A stretch of 64,000 nucleotides of DNA from JAZKFT01 sp040386335 (GCA_040386335.1 JAZKFT010000045.1:172131-236130), one strand, 5' to 3'. Counted from the first letter of the stretch, positions 36,451 through 46,228 are shown. Translations and numbers: made by a program. The notes: generated by a model from the letters alone, not told the origin.

Positions 36451-37863
36451 GTGAAATATAGCCTACAAGCAGTGACAACATTGTTCTTGCTGATTACAAT
36501 GATCACTACGGGAAAGAGCCAGCCCGTTGTTGTAAAGAACACGGATACGATCGCTAAAGTAATACCGGTTAACTGGGAAAGGTTCCAAAAAAAGGCTCCC
36601 GGTGATAAACTGTCCACTACCGTAAAAGCAACCTTGTTGAATGCCAATCGGTTTGCACTCACAACCTGGTATCGTGATATAAAAAAATACCAACCTGATT
36701 CCAGCGGCTACCTGGACTTAAAAAGCAAATCGAAAGTTAATGAGTACCGGTACCGTTTCCCGGCCGCCATGTCGTTCGGACTAGCCATCGCCATTAAAAC
36801 GGGAATATATGAGCCGTCTGTAACAGGAGTGCCTTTGCAGGAAGCAAAAGATATGACGATCCTGTTGGCCCGTTCTGTTGCCTATGATCATAAAGTGAAC
36901 AGCACCCGAAAGGTTTGGGGAGGAGATTGGCAGGCGGCACATTGGGCCTATTACTCAGGATATACGGCCTGGCTTTTATGGGATGACTTTTCACCAGTGG
37001 ATCAATCCTATGTTACACAGATGATTATTGCAGAAGCAGATCGTTTTCTTCAAACTGCTCCGCTTTATTATAAGGACAGTGCCGGAAAGGTACTTTTTCC
37101 CGGCGATTCCAAAATCGAGGAAGATGCCTGGAACGCTGAATTGCTTTACCTGGCTGCAGTAATGTTACCGGGTCATCCGCGTTCTAATAAATGGCTATAT
37201 AAGGCTGTTGAATATATGATCGCAGCAACTTCTCTGCCTTCCGATTTGCACAACGAAAAAATCATACACGGGCAGCCGGTTAGCAATTGGGTACACGGGT
37301 ACAACCTGGAGGAACCCGGGTTTGTCATCAATCACGGTATCATTCATCCGCAGTACAATGCGCTTGCATCCATGATCAATGCTCCCATAGTATTCTCATT
37401 GGCTGGAAAAAAAACACCGGAGGCTGGCCGGTTTAATCTTGATAAGATCTACTATTCCGTAACCGCACACCAGTTTGCTTCTCCGCCTTATAAAACACCG
37501 GGAGGCACGATGTACCAGGAAGGAACCCCGGAAGTATACTACCCTGAAGGCTCGGATTGGGGACTGGGTGTGTATGATAATTTTGCCAACCTCGATATTG
37601 CCGCCTTTACTTATGGCTGGGATCGTCTTGCGAAGAAGCACAAAGGAAAATATTGGGCAAAACTACATATTGATAAAGTACTGGCGCAACAACAGCGTTT
37701 TGCCGACAGGCATACTTATGCCGATGATAAGGAAAATAGCTACCTGGGTAAGGAAGAAGCCATTGCTTCCCGAATGGGATCGGCATGGATGGCTATTTGG
37801 CTACAACACCAACTGCCGGCTGTTTACGATAACAAACCTATTGCCGCCGCGCCTAAGAATTAA
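36451..37863 (+). CDS. secreted protein of unknown function, possible alpha/alpha-toroid glycan-active enzyme
   Basis: 470 residues from GTG at 36451, with signal peptide ending near ITTGKSQ. The mature part is rich in helices with aromatic-rich turns (WGGDWQAAHWAYYSGYTAWLLWDDFSP, WNAELLYLAAVMLPGHPRSNKWLYKAVEYMI, YNLEEPGFVINHGIIHPQYNALASM). This arrangement recalls (alpha/alpha) toroid folds of heparinase II/III-type lyases and related hydrolases, but no family motif is certain. Tyr, His and Trp residues in the conserved-looking segments would suit a glycan site. The function stays open. Confidence 0.6.
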   Translation: MKYSLQAVTTLFLLITMITTGKSQPVVVKNTDTIAKVIPVNWERFQKKAPGDKLSTTVKATLLNANRFALTTWYRDIKKYQPDSSGYLDLKSKSKVNEYRYRFPAAMSFGLAIAIKTGIYEPSVTGVPLQEAKDMTILLARSVAYDHKVNSTRKVWGGDWQAAHWAYYSGYTAWLLWDDFSPVDQSYVTQMIIAEADRFLQTAPLYYKDSAGKVLFPGDSKIEEDAWNAELLYLAAVMLPGHPRSNKWLYKAVEYMIAATSLPSDLHNEKIIHGQPVSNWVHGYNLEEPGFVINHGIIHPQYNALASMINAPIVFSLAGKKTPEAGRFNLDKIYYSVTAHQFASPPYKTPGGTMYQEGTPEVYYPEGSDWGLGVYDNFANLDIAAFTYGWDRLAKKHKGKYWAKLHIDKVLAQQQRFADRHTYADDKENSYLGKEEAIASRMGSAWMAIWLQHQLPAVYDNKPIAAAPKN

Positions 37864-37877
37864 GAGAAAGATATTAG

Positions 37878-38831
37878 CTACTTCAATAATCCTTCTGAGA
37901 TCGCTTGTTTTCGTAATCCATTAATAATACTTGCATCAATCCAATAAATATCAAACCCGGTTCCTGTATTTCTTCCAAAAAACAAGTATTGTCCATCAGG
38001 CGAAACCCTTGCAAACCGTTCCGTCGCTGCTGAATTTATTTGGGGACCCATGTTCATAGGAACAGCCCAGTTTTTATTCTTATCGCGGAAGGAGATATAC
38101 AAATCACCGCCTCTTTCAGGGCTGTTTTGACGGTCCGATTCAAAGATCAGGTAGCCTTCATCAGGAGCAATAAAGGGGCCGTCCTCATATCCCCTGGAAT
38201 TGATATGAGACGGTAACGAATCTGTTTTCCCGAATGGATCCGTTTTATAAATATTCCAATCAGGATTTCTAAATGGCCCGACCGTATAATACCGGGTGCC
38301 ATTTTCAGAAACGGAGCTGGCATAAATATCTCTTTTATATGTATTTGTATCCAGCAGTTTTGCCTGGGACCATCCCTCTGGTATCCGCGTTACATACCAT
38401 AAAGTGTTTCTCCTGGTAGCGAATGGACTGCTCTTCCTGTTAGAGCTAAAAAACAAGCTGTCTCCACCCATTGAAAAATTTGGGTATACTTCATTAGCAG
38501 TTGTATCGCTGAATGAGGGAGTATGTGGCGAAGACCATTGGTTATTTGCAAAATTCATTTCTAACAAACAGGTCTGGTAGGAAGGCATTTTCATAATGGC
38601 CCAAAGAACGGTTTTGCCATCGGGCGAAAATGCAGGTGCACTGTGTTCGATGGAATCTGTGCTGATAATTCCCGGGGCAAATAAACTGGCTGTCTTTCCT
38701 GGCGGCTTTTGTTCCAGGTAATTAACAGGAGATCTTTTTTGTGCCGCTAAACGTAAAACGAAGAACAGAACAAATAGTAAAGTAGTGGCTTTGATATTGG
38801 GTAACAGGAAATGGATCTGGCTGCCGGGCAT
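37878..38831 (-). CDS. PD40 (TolB-like) beta-propeller secreted protein
   Basis: 317 residues with an N-terminal membrane/signal segment (LLFVLFFVLRLAAQKRSP). At least four WD40-like PD40 repeats are visible: FSPDGKTVLWAIM, FSMGGDSLFFSSNR, IAPDEGYLIFESDR and VSPDGQYLFFGRN. Such propellers in Bacteroidota are periplasmic or surface proteins of mostly unknown role. It is convergent with the toroid-like gene, whose stop is 15 bp away. Confidence 0.8.
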   Translation of the reverse strand: MPGSQIHFLLPNIKATTLLFVLFFVLRLAAQKRSPVNYLEQKPPGKTASLFAPGIISTDSIEHSAPAFSPDGKTVLWAIMKMPSYQTCLLEMNFANNQWSSPHTPSFSDTTANEVYPNFSMGGDSLFFSSNRKSSPFATRRNTLWYVTRIPEGWSQAKLLDTNTYKRDIYASSVSENGTRYYTVGPFRNPDWNIYKTDPFGKTDSLPSHINSRGYEDGPFIAPDEGYLIFESDRQNSPERGGDLYISFRDKNKNWAVPMNMGPQINSAATERFARVSPDGQYLFFGRNTGTGFDIYWIDASIINGLRKQAISEGLLK

Positions 38832-38922
38832 AACTTAGAGGTTGAAATACTAAAGCTAAACATCAAAGTTTTTACACAATTCACCGTTTATCAAAAAGCA
38901 TACTTCGTATAGTGGTGTTGCA

Positions 38923-38980
38923 GCAGCGGACGCTGCCAGATAGTAGGTCCGGGGGGACCCCCGAACCATTGTGGAGGTTT
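38923..38980 (+). repeat. interspersed hairpin repeat, copy 1
   Basis: GCAGCGGACGCTGC (6-bp perfect stem), a short AT spacer, then GGTCCGGGGG and CCCCCGAACC as a second stem, then ATTGTGGAGGTTT. It ends 4 bp before the stop codon of the minus-strand NTF2-like gene. Other copies in this window are at 52173, 53168, 54691, 55382, 56239, 61291 and 62650, all in the same orientation. Confidence 0.8.
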
Positions 38981-38984
38981 GTAT

Positions 38985-39437
38985 TCATTGACAAATTATG
39001 GAAGCATGTCTTGCTATTTGCTGCCACTTTCCATTTTTTTTCATCCAGATATTTGTAAAACGTCTTTTGTATATCTGCCCGGCTTTTAAACCGCCTCTAT
39101 CGTTTTTGGAGACAATGGTTTCGAGCCCCATGGTGATGACGATGTCTTTTTGAAATTGCATTCTTTCAATGATTTTTTCATAAATACTGTAGTCGATCAT
39201 TCCGGCTTTCTGGATGAGTAAAATAGAATCGCGGGTTCCGGTTGCTTCGTTTCTAGGTGTGTTGACCAAAAACTCTGGTGCCCAAAGTTGTTTTAGCGTA
39301 TTAGTATCTCCATTTAGAATTGCTTTCGCACCGGTCTGTTCCATGGCCCGTATTTCAGCTTCCAATTTAGAGTGGTCTTGTGCATAACCTGAAATGGTCG
39401 AAATCGCAAATGCGACCAGGAAAATATACTTTGTCAT
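38985..39437 (-). CDS. secreted NTF2-like (DUF4440-type) protein
   Basis: 150 residues with signal peptide MTKYIFLVAFAISTISGYAQ. The mature part is a small NTF2-like cone fold: EAEIRAMEQTGAKAILNGDTNTLKQLWAPEFLVNTP at the N-terminus and GQIYKRRFTNIWMKKNGKWQQIARHAS at the C-terminus. This matches DUF4440/SnoaL-like proteins, which often bind small molecules; no substrate can be named. Confidence 0.8.
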   Translation of the reverse strand: MTKYIFLVAFAISTISGYAQDHSKLEAEIRAMEQTGAKAILNGDTNTLKQLWAPEFLVNTPRNEATGTRDSILLIQKAGMIDYSIYEKIIERMQFQKDIVITMGLETIVSKNDRGGLKAGQIYKRRFTNIWMKKNGKWQQIARHASIICQ

Positions 39438-39856
39438 ACAGTGAGGTTTTTATCAAACAATATACTCTAATTGAGATGAATAAGTGTATAGTGATGTGGT
39501 ACGTTTTTATGCACCAGGAATATCCTGAAGTTTTTTTAACCTTGGGTAAATGGGGGGGTGACATTCTGAGGGGGTTTACTTCTTTCGAACATGAAAAAAG
39601 TATGACTGCGATTATAGCACCCAATTAGGTTTATCATGTTCCTGACCTAAAACGGGCTTGCTATTTGTATGAACCCGTTATGCCAACATCCCGTAGATTG
39701 CCGGGAGAATATTAATTTTCGGGAACTGATGAAACTAAAGGGAATTCAACTGATGAAATAGTTGAATTGTTTGTTTACAAAAAATAATGGTCAACTGTGA
39801 TCAGTAAAACCAGATGTAGATTCTGACCCGGTATATGATTAGTAAAAATTACACTG
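39438..39856. other. intergenic region with no recognised feature
   Basis: 419 bp of AT-rich DNA between divergent genes (NTF2-like minus, MgtC-like plus). Short open frames here have no start or composition that supports coding. No repeat of the families seen elsewhere was found. Confidence 0.4.
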
Positions 39857-40333
39857 ATGGATATAAAATTTGAATTGATTTTTGTTTCGAAACTTGTGCT
39901 CTCTTTTTTGCTGGGGGCTTTTATTGGCCTTGACCGGGAGCGGCATGGCAGTGCGGCCGGCATTAGAACTTATGCGGCAGTTTGCATAGGGGCAACGCTA
40001 TTTACCGCCATTGCCCATCATCTTCCGGAAGATGACGGCGGCGGCGTTTCAAGGGTAATTGCCAATATAATTACCGGTGTAGGATTCCTGGGCGCGGGTA
40101 TTATTTTTCGTAACAACAACACAGGAACCTCGCATGGCCTCACCACCGCGGCTACTGTTTGGGGTGCTGCTGCCGTAGGCGTAGCAGTAGGATTAAATAT
40201 GTTTCTGATAGCAGTCGCGGGCTCAGTGGCCTTATACCTTTTGTTGTCTTTGCACAATTGGAAATGGTACCGTAAATGGAAAAAGAGGATGCTGGATTTA
40301 TATGAAGATGATGAAGGGGATAGAAATGATTGA
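39857..40333 (+). CDS. MgtC/SapB family membrane protein
   Basis: 158 residues. The N-terminal region has the family signature LGAFIGLDRERHGSAAGIRTYAAVCIGATLFTAI, followed by VIANIITGVGFLGAGIIFR and THGLTTAATVWGAAAVGVAVGLNMFLIAVAGSVALYLLL, giving about four membrane helices. The C-terminus is short and charged (KKRMLDLYEDDEGDRND), so the ACT-like domain of longer MgtC proteins is absent. The family is linked to magnesium limitation and acid stress in other bacteria. Confidence 0.9.
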   Translation: MDIKFELIFVSKLVLSFLLGAFIGLDRERHGSAAGIRTYAAVCIGATLFTAIAHHLPEDDGGGVSRVIANIITGVGFLGAGIIFRNNNTGTSHGLTTAATVWGAAAVGVAVGLNMFLIAVAGSVALYLLLSLHNWKWYRKWKKRMLDLYEDDEGDRND

Positions 40334-40376
40334 GGGACCTGGAAGACGCAAGGGTTGCCGTCCATATTCAAGGTGT

Positions 40377-40862
40377 TTATTGTTTGAATCGTAATATTTG
40401 TGGTTTATAGGTATTTACGAGCAAATTTACAGATCTTGCTATTGAACCGTAAAGCGTTTTTGCAAAATTCACTTCAACAGTGTCAACATGACTCAGTTGG
40501 TCGGGCAAAAGTTTTCGCAAAGAGTTTCGTTGGTCTGGCATCACAATGAGTCCATCCATGACAGTTAAAATATCCATTCCAGCTGCGGCTGAATCAAGAT
40601 ATAGATTTAATAGTTCATGCCTTCGCTGCTGAAGTTTTTTCTCAGTTTTCCATGTTCTCACCACATGAAGTCGGGTTTCATTCCATTCAGAGTAGGCGGG
40701 TGGTGCTTCACCGGGCAGCCAATTTGAATACGAAAATATTTCAGAATCATCGAGTTGCACGAATTCCTTCCAGGGTCGTACCATGTCATCAATTATTACA
40801 GTTTGCCTGCTGCATGAGAGTAATAAGAAGCAAAATGAAATGAGAATTAGAAGGCGTGACAT
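40377..40862 (-). CDS. lipoprotein of unknown function
   Basis: 161 residues from ATG at 40862, chosen because it sets a lipobox (LISFCFLLLSC, Cys at 17). The mature part has WKEFVQLDDSEIFSYSNWLPGEAPPAYSEWNETRLHVVRTWKTEKKLQQRRHELL-like helical text shared with no family that I know; it is Leu- and Arg-rich near the C-terminus. It is convergent with the MgtC-like gene. Confidence 0.6.
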   Translation of the reverse strand: MSRLLILISFCFLLLSCSRQTVIIDDMVRPWKEFVQLDDSEIFSYSNWLPGEAPPAYSEWNETRLHVVRTWKTEKKLQQRRHELLNLYLDSAAAGMDILTVMDGLIVMPDQRNSLRKLLPDQLSHVDTVEVNFAKTLYGSIARSVNLLVNTYKPQILRFKQ

Positions 40863-41145
40863 AATTGCGATGGCATAATCGTGAAAGTACGTAACATGAA
40901 TAACCAATTATCGTATTTTTTGCTCTTTTTGGCGGAATTAATGGCAACGGACTGGTGTAAGCGTCTTGATGACTAATTGATTTTTGCAGCTGTTGTAATT
41001 CGGAAATTAATGTGCAATTCAATATCCGATGCCGGGACACCAAAACCAAACTTAGATACAGTGGATGTGGAGAGGAGCTGAAGTAACTTTTATAACTTTC
41101 AATTACCGCCTCTCCATCTGTTGTGACAACTAATCATTTTTTGAA

Positions 41146-41174
41146 TTGAAACTGAATTACTCACTGTACATTTA
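41146..41174 (+). promoter_or_regulatory. putative promoter of the M13 peptidase gene
   Basis: TTG (41146-41148) and TACATTTA (41167-41174) are spaced 18 bp apart and resemble the Bacteroidota -33 TTTG / -7 TAnnTTTG pair. The -7 element lies 25 bp before the ATG at 41199. The last base departs from consensus, so this is a tentative call. Confidence 0.4.
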
Positions 41175-41198
41175 GCCATTACCTATAAAATAAGAAAC

Positions 41199-43217
41199 AT
41201 GAAAGGATTATTGTACTTGCCCCTGGGCTTGTTGTTGGCAGTTGGTTGCAAACAAGCTGCTGATACGGACGCTAACCGGGTAGTGATCACGGGGATCGAC
41301 AGCTCTAAAAAGCCCGGCGACGATTTTTTTGCCTATGCCAACCACATTTGGTACGATACCGCTCAAATACCCGCCAGTCAATCAGGGGTGGGTTCTTACT
41401 CTTTCTTGAATTATCCGCAGCGCATGCGTCTGCAGGCCATCCTGGATAGTGTTGCAGCAAGCAATAGCACTGCCGGGAGCATCGAACAAAAGGTAGGAGA
41501 TTTTTATGCGTCCGGCATGGACACAACGGCGATTAACAAACGGGGTTATGAACCTATCAAACCGCTGCTCACCCGCATTGATGCCCTGGCTGATCTCCCT
41601 TCTTTTTTGACATTGGTGGCTGAAGAACAAAAAATGGGTAATGGTTCCATCATCGGTTTTGGTGTAAGTCCGGACGACAAACAAAGCACCGTCAATATCG
41701 CCCAGTTGTATCAAACCGGGATTGGGTTGCCGGAAAGAGATTATTATTTCAAAACAGATCCGGCAACTCTCGCCATTCAAAGCGCTTATAAAAACTACCT
41801 CACCAGCCTTTTTCAATTAGCCGGATACGACGCCGCTACTGCAGCCAAAAACACAGCTGTTACTTATGAAATTGAAAAACAATTAGCTGCTTCACACAGA
41901 ACAAACATTGAACTCAGGGATGTAAAAGCTAACTATAATAAACTGGCCGTAACGGCGCTTTCAGCAAAACATCCTAACATCAACTGGACAAAGCTTTTGA
42001 ATGACCTCGGAGCAAAAGTTGATTCAGTGAATATTGGGCAGCCAGCGTACTATGACAAACTGAATGCGATGCTTCAATCGGTACCGGTGAATGATTGGAA
42101 AACCTATTTAAAAGCGAATGCGCTCAGCTCTTATGCGAATTATTTAAGCCAGCCCTTTGTTGATGCGACTTTTGAGTACACAAAAATGCTGACGGGCCAG
42201 GCTGTTAAAAAGCCGCGTGCTGAAGAAATGACACAGGCAGTTGATCGGTCCCTCGGTCATGCATTGGCACAGTTATATGTAAAAAAATACTTTCCCGAAG
42301 ATGCAAAGAAACGTATGGGTGTATTGGTAGACAACCTGGAAAAAGCGTTTGAAGCACGTATCAGCAAACTGGATTGGATGAGCGATTCCACAAAGGCAAA
42401 GGCCAAAGAAAAACTTCAGGCTTTTACCGAAAAAATCGGTTACCCTGATAAGTGGAGAGACTATTCAAATGTGGAAGTGAAGAGGGACGCATATTTTGAA
42501 AACCGTTTGTCGGCTAATAAAAATGACTACAACTACAGCCTCGCCAAACTGGGCAAACCTGTCGATAGAACAGAATGGTTCACCACGCCACCTACAGTGA
42601 CTGCGTATAACAATCCTCCCGGGAATGAAATCGTTTTCCCTGCCGGGATCTTGCAATCGCCTTATTTTGATATTTATGCCGATGATGCGCTTAACTACGG
42701 CGGTATTGGTATGGTGATCGGCCATGAGATCACGCACTCCTTTGACGACCAGGGAGCACAATATGATAAAGTGGGCAATGTGACCGACTGGTGGACAAAA
42801 TCAGACTATGAAAAATTCAAAGCGAAAACACAGCAGGTGATTGACCAGTACAATCAATTTACGGTGCTCGATTCGATGCATGTAAAGGGCTCCTTAACCG
42901 TGGGTGAAAACACGGCCGACATTGCCGGCGTTGCCATTGCTTATGATGCCTTTAAAATGACGGAGCAAGGAAAAGACACTACCAAACTGGATGGCTTTAC
43001 ACCCGATCAACGTTTCTTTATCTCGATAGCCAGGATTTGGCGCGTAAAAACAACCGACGCGTTTATGCGTACTTATGTAAATACCAATAGCCATTCCCCC
43101 GCAAGATGGCGTGTGAACGGACCATTGATGAACTTCACGCCTTTTTACAACGCATTCAATCTACAACCGGGAGACAAAATGTTCAAACCCGAAAATGAAA
43201 GAATAACAGTCTGGTAA
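41199..43217 (+). CDS. M13 family (neprilysin/PepO-like) metallopeptidase lipoprotein
   Basis: 672 residues, lipobox LLLAVGC (Cys17). The N-terminal region SSKKPGDDFFAYANHIWYDTAQIPAS is the typical M13 entry. The zinc site is HEITH at residues 509-513 with the third ligand Glu570 in GENTADIAGV. The end is RVNGPLMNFTPFYNAFNLQPGDKM and W at the C-terminus, normal for the family. It should degrade small peptides at the cell envelope. Confidence 0.95.
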   Translation: MKGLLYLPLGLLLAVGCKQAADTDANRVVITGIDSSKKPGDDFFAYANHIWYDTAQIPASQSGVGSYSFLNYPQRMRLQAILDSVAASNSTAGSIEQKVGDFYASGMDTTAINKRGYEPIKPLLTRIDALADLPSFLTLVAEEQKMGNGSIIGFGVSPDDKQSTVNIAQLYQTGIGLPERDYYFKTDPATLAIQSAYKNYLTSLFQLAGYDAATAAKNTAVTYEIEKQLAASHRTNIELRDVKANYNKLAVTALSAKHPNINWTKLLNDLGAKVDSVNIGQPAYYDKLNAMLQSVPVNDWKTYLKANALSSYANYLSQPFVDATFEYTKMLTGQAVKKPRAEEMTQAVDRSLGHALAQLYVKKYFPEDAKKRMGVLVDNLEKAFEARISKLDWMSDSTKAKAKEKLQAFTEKIGYPDKWRDYSNVEVKRDAYFENRLSANKNDYNYSLAKLGKPVDRTEWFTTPPTVTAYNNPPGNEIVFPAGILQSPYFDIYADDALNYGGIGMVIGHEITHSFDDQGAQYDKVGNVTDWWTKSDYEKFKAKTQQVIDQYNQFTVLDSMHVKGSLTVGENTADIAGVAIAYDAFKMTEQGKDTTKLDGFTPDQRFFISIARIWRVKTTDAFMRTYVNTNSHSPARWRVNGPLMNFTPFYNAFNLQPGDKMFKPENERITVW

Positions 43218-43274
43218 TGGCTCCGACGGCCATGGTTCCTGTCCTCCATAATCGTCAAGTTAAGAATCGTTTTA

Positions 43275-43589
43275 CAGCGACTGGGTTTTCAAAAAAGATG
43301 TCGGGGCGTTGCATATGTCCCCCGCTGGCGGGGGATTTTTTTGCCGATAGGCAAAAAATGGGGGTGGGACATGGAGGCGCAAAAGAAGATATACGACCAC
43401 GAACCATATGCAGCTCTAATGGAGAACATTAGATGGCGAAGTCCCAAATAGTCTGGCGGCAACTAATATCCCGAATCATGCCACGACGCCCCGTTCGCCA
43501 CCCCCGTTTTTGCCTTGCAGGCAAAAATTCCCCCGCCAGCGGGGGACATATGCGACGTCCCGACATCTTATTTGGGCACCAAGTCGCTG
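43275..43589. mobile_element. 315-bp element with about 93-bp inverted arms (MITE/REP-like)
   Basis: The left arm (43275-43368) and right arm (43498-43589) are inverted copies: both read CAGCGACT, then CAAAnAAGATGTCGGG, then CATATGTCCCCCGCTGG, then CGGGGG, TTTTTGCC, GGCAAAAA and GGGGGTGG in order. Each arm holds two smaller palindromes: CCCCCGC with GCGGGGG, and TTTTTGCC with GGCAAAAA. The central 129 bp has no clear open frame. This looks like a non-autonomous terminal-inverted-repeat element or a large cruciform. It fills most of the 675-bp gap between the M13 peptidase gene and the esterase gene. Confidence 0.75.
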
Positions 43590-43892
43590 CCAGGTATTCT
43601 GGGCCTTAAGTTGACGTTTATGTTGTCCCCAGAAACCATACTCCGCACCGATAAAAATGCTACTTTACCGGAAGCCTTTTTGATTGTTGATCACCCTGAC
43701 TCCATTGCTTTCCGAGTAGATGGACATGGCGGTGTCAGCATTTTTATGTTTTACCGGATATCCCTGGTGAGATGTTTTACCAGGACGGAGTATGCGTCGT
43801 GTCCCCTGAGCCCCGGAGACAGACCATGATGGATTTCTGCATTCTCTTTTTTATTTTTAGAAACTGGTTCGCCATAGAATAAAAACGATTGC

Positions 43893-46217
43893 ATGAAAAA
43901 AAGTCATTTCTGCCTGCTGTGCCTGCTATGCCTTCATTTCCCGTTTCAATTTGTAATTGCCCAGGAACAAAATGAGAATTTAAAATGGATGCAGGCTTCT
44001 TTGCCCGCCGTACCTGAGTGGAATGCCTGGCAACAAAAAACCGGTGAGCTGCCACCCGACTTTAGCAAGCTTAAAAAATCGAATTTATTACCGGATCCTT
44101 TCCAATTTAATGACGGACGTATTGTTGGAAACATGAGTACCGACTGGCCAAAACGGCGCAGTGAAATTCTACAACTTTTTGAAAAATATGTCACTGGCAG
44201 TTTGCCTCCTAAACCATCCATTACCAACATTGTGCAGTTAGATGAAACCAAAGGCCAGGGTTGTTTGGTTCGCAATGTTCGCGTTGAGTTTGGTCCGCAG
44301 GGAAAAGGAAGTGTTCGCATAAGGCTTGTGATTCCTGATGCGCCTGACAGCAAAAAATTCCCTGTAATGATTAGCCCCAGCCTTAGCGGTTGGAGTACAC
44401 CAGTTATCCGCCGTGGATATATTGCTGCAGGTTATGCCGGTAACGATGCGATGGACGATGCAGCGCCATTAAAAGATCTTTATCCCGGTTATGATTTTGC
44501 TACATTACCACGAAGGGCCTGGCTTGCCGCCATCGTTATAGATTATCTCGCAACGATTCCCCAGGTTGAAATGGAACATATAGCTATTAATGGTTATTCA
44601 CGTGATGGTAAAATGGCCACCATGGCGGCGGCCTTTGATAAACGCATAGCGGCAGTGGTGGCGGGCAGTACTGGGGTAGGGGGAATGGTGCCCTGGCGTT
44701 TTGCCGGCGAACGTGGCGGTGGTGAAGGCATTGAAACAACTACAAGAAATTTTCCAACCTGGTTTATTCACCGCTTACGATATTTTTCTGGACATGAAAA
44801 TTATTTACCTGTTGATGCCAATTTGTTACTTGCCTTGATTGCGCCAAGGGCTGTATTAATGCAATGGGGCTATACAGACCAGGTGGCCAATGGTTGGGCT
44901 ATGGAACAAGCCTACCTGTCAGCACAAAAAGTATATGAACGCCTTGGCCAGCCAAAAAAGCTGGGTTTGTTGGCTGTTCCGGGTTTTCATGGAAGCAATG
45001 ACCAGGAAGCATGTATGGATTGGCTCGATCTGCAGTTTGGGCGAACTAAGAAGGAATGGAATAACCACATCGTTTTTCCATGGGATTTTAATAAATGGCA
45101 GGCCGAATCGGGAGAAAAAAATAATGTACAAAAGTTACCGGTCAAAAATATTGCAGAACCCATCGCAGCATCAAAAGCAGAATGGGATAAAAAAGTTGAT
45201 GCGTTATTGACTTCCATAAAATGGATGCTTGGAGATGTGCCTCCCTTTTTTGAAGCAACTGACAATGCATTCAGGGGCCGGCCGGGAGTGGTACCTGCAG
45301 GCCCGACTGAAATCGGTAAAGGAACAGTTGGTAACCCTGGGCAATTGGCACCTGATGTTCCATCATGGGTGATTTCCAATGGTGGGGGATCCTACGGATG
45401 GCGGGCACCGGAGAAAAACGAAGTGGCTTCGCGACGCATTCGTTTCAGGGGTGTAACCGGCGATTTATATTATCCTGCAAATACACCTAAAGGGAAGCAA
45501 CTAAAAACGGTTATCTGGCTACATGGTTTTCATTACCCACTTGGTTATATGTGGGTGTATCGCAGTGATCTTCATCCTATACTTGCATTGGCAAAAGCAG
45601 GGTATGCTGTTCTGGCTTACGACCAAACTGGCTTTGGTACGCGTTGGAGCGAAGCGGAACATTTTTACGAACGTTTTCCCCATTGGTCGCAAATGGGTAA
45701 AATGATGGAAGACCTGCATAATGCTGTTGATGTGCTGGAAAAAGATTCAATGGTAGATGCCAAAAATATTTCTGTGTATGGCTTCTCTATGGGTGGCGCA
45801 CTTGCTTTGTATGCCGCGGCATTGGATAAACGAATTGCCGGTGTGGTTGCTGTTGCGGGGTTTACGCCTATGCGGACTGACACACCCAATAAAGGAATGA
45901 GTGGAATGACCCGCTACAGCCACTTGCATGGCCTGGTGCCACGCCTTGGATTTTTTGCCGGACATGAATCAAAGCTGCCTTACGATTTTGATGATATGAT
46001 GGCATTGATCGCACCACGACCGGTATTGATCGTACAGCCATCAAGAGATAGGGATGCAGACCCCGCCGCAGTTCGTAATGCTGTTAACCGCGCACAAAAA
46101 ATTTACAGCTTTAATAACGCAACAAATAAACTGGAACTCCAGGAACCTGACGATTATGGCAGGTTTACAGATGCCACACAGGAAAAAGCCATTGAATGGA
46201 TGAAAAACAATTTTTAA
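43893..46217 (+). CDS. secreted protein with two alpha/beta-hydrolase (esterase) domains
   Basis: 774 residues with signal peptide (LPFQFVIAQ). The first half resembles CE15/glucuronoyl-esterase-like hydrolases: nucleophile elbow in AINGYSRDGKMATMAAAF, WRFAGERGGGEG, and a late His in AVPGFHGSNDQ. The second half is a second alpha/beta-hydrolase with elbow YGFSMGGALALYAAALDKRIAG and a dienelactone-hydrolase look (LIAPRPVLIVQPSRDRD), ending in DDYGRFTDATQEKAIEWM without a clear catalytic His, so it may be inactive. The gene starts the pectin-type cluster with the lyase gene 12 bp downstream; removal of acyl or uronate esters is the inferred job. Confidence 0.8.
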   Translation: MKKSHFCLLCLLCLHFPFQFVIAQEQNENLKWMQASLPAVPEWNAWQQKTGELPPDFSKLKKSNLLPDPFQFNDGRIVGNMSTDWPKRRSEILQLFEKYVTGSLPPKPSITNIVQLDETKGQGCLVRNVRVEFGPQGKGSVRIRLVIPDAPDSKKFPVMISPSLSGWSTPVIRRGYIAAGYAGNDAMDDAAPLKDLYPGYDFATLPRRAWLAAIVIDYLATIPQVEMEHIAINGYSRDGKMATMAAAFDKRIAAVVAGSTGVGGMVPWRFAGERGGGEGIETTTRNFPTWFIHRLRYFSGHENYLPVDANLLLALIAPRAVLMQWGYTDQVANGWAMEQAYLSAQKVYERLGQPKKLGLLAVPGFHGSNDQEACMDWLDLQFGRTKKEWNNHIVFPWDFNKWQAESGEKNNVQKLPVKNIAEPIAASKAEWDKKVDALLTSIKWMLGDVPPFFEATDNAFRGRPGVVPAGPTEIGKGTVGNPGQLAPDVPSWVISNGGGSYGWRAPEKNEVASRRIRFRGVTGDLYYPANTPKGKQLKTVIWLHGFHYPLGYMWVYRSDLHPILALAKAGYAVLAYDQTGFGTRWSEAEHFYERFPHWSQMGKMMEDLHNAVDVLEKDSMVDAKNISVYGFSMGGALALYAAALDKRIAGVVAVAGFTPMRTDTPNKGMSGMTRYSHLHGLVPRLGFFAGHESKLPYDFDDMMALIAPRPVLIVQPSRDRDADPAAVRNAVNRAQKIYSFNNATNKLELQEPDDYGRFTDATQEKAIEWMKNNF

Positions 46218-46228
46218 TTTTTTATAAA

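Noticed and set aside
43515..43829. 104-codon frame on the plus strand in the gap before the esterase gene
   Set aside because: It starts inside the inverted-repeat element and has no signal, domain or credible start; it is probably chance.
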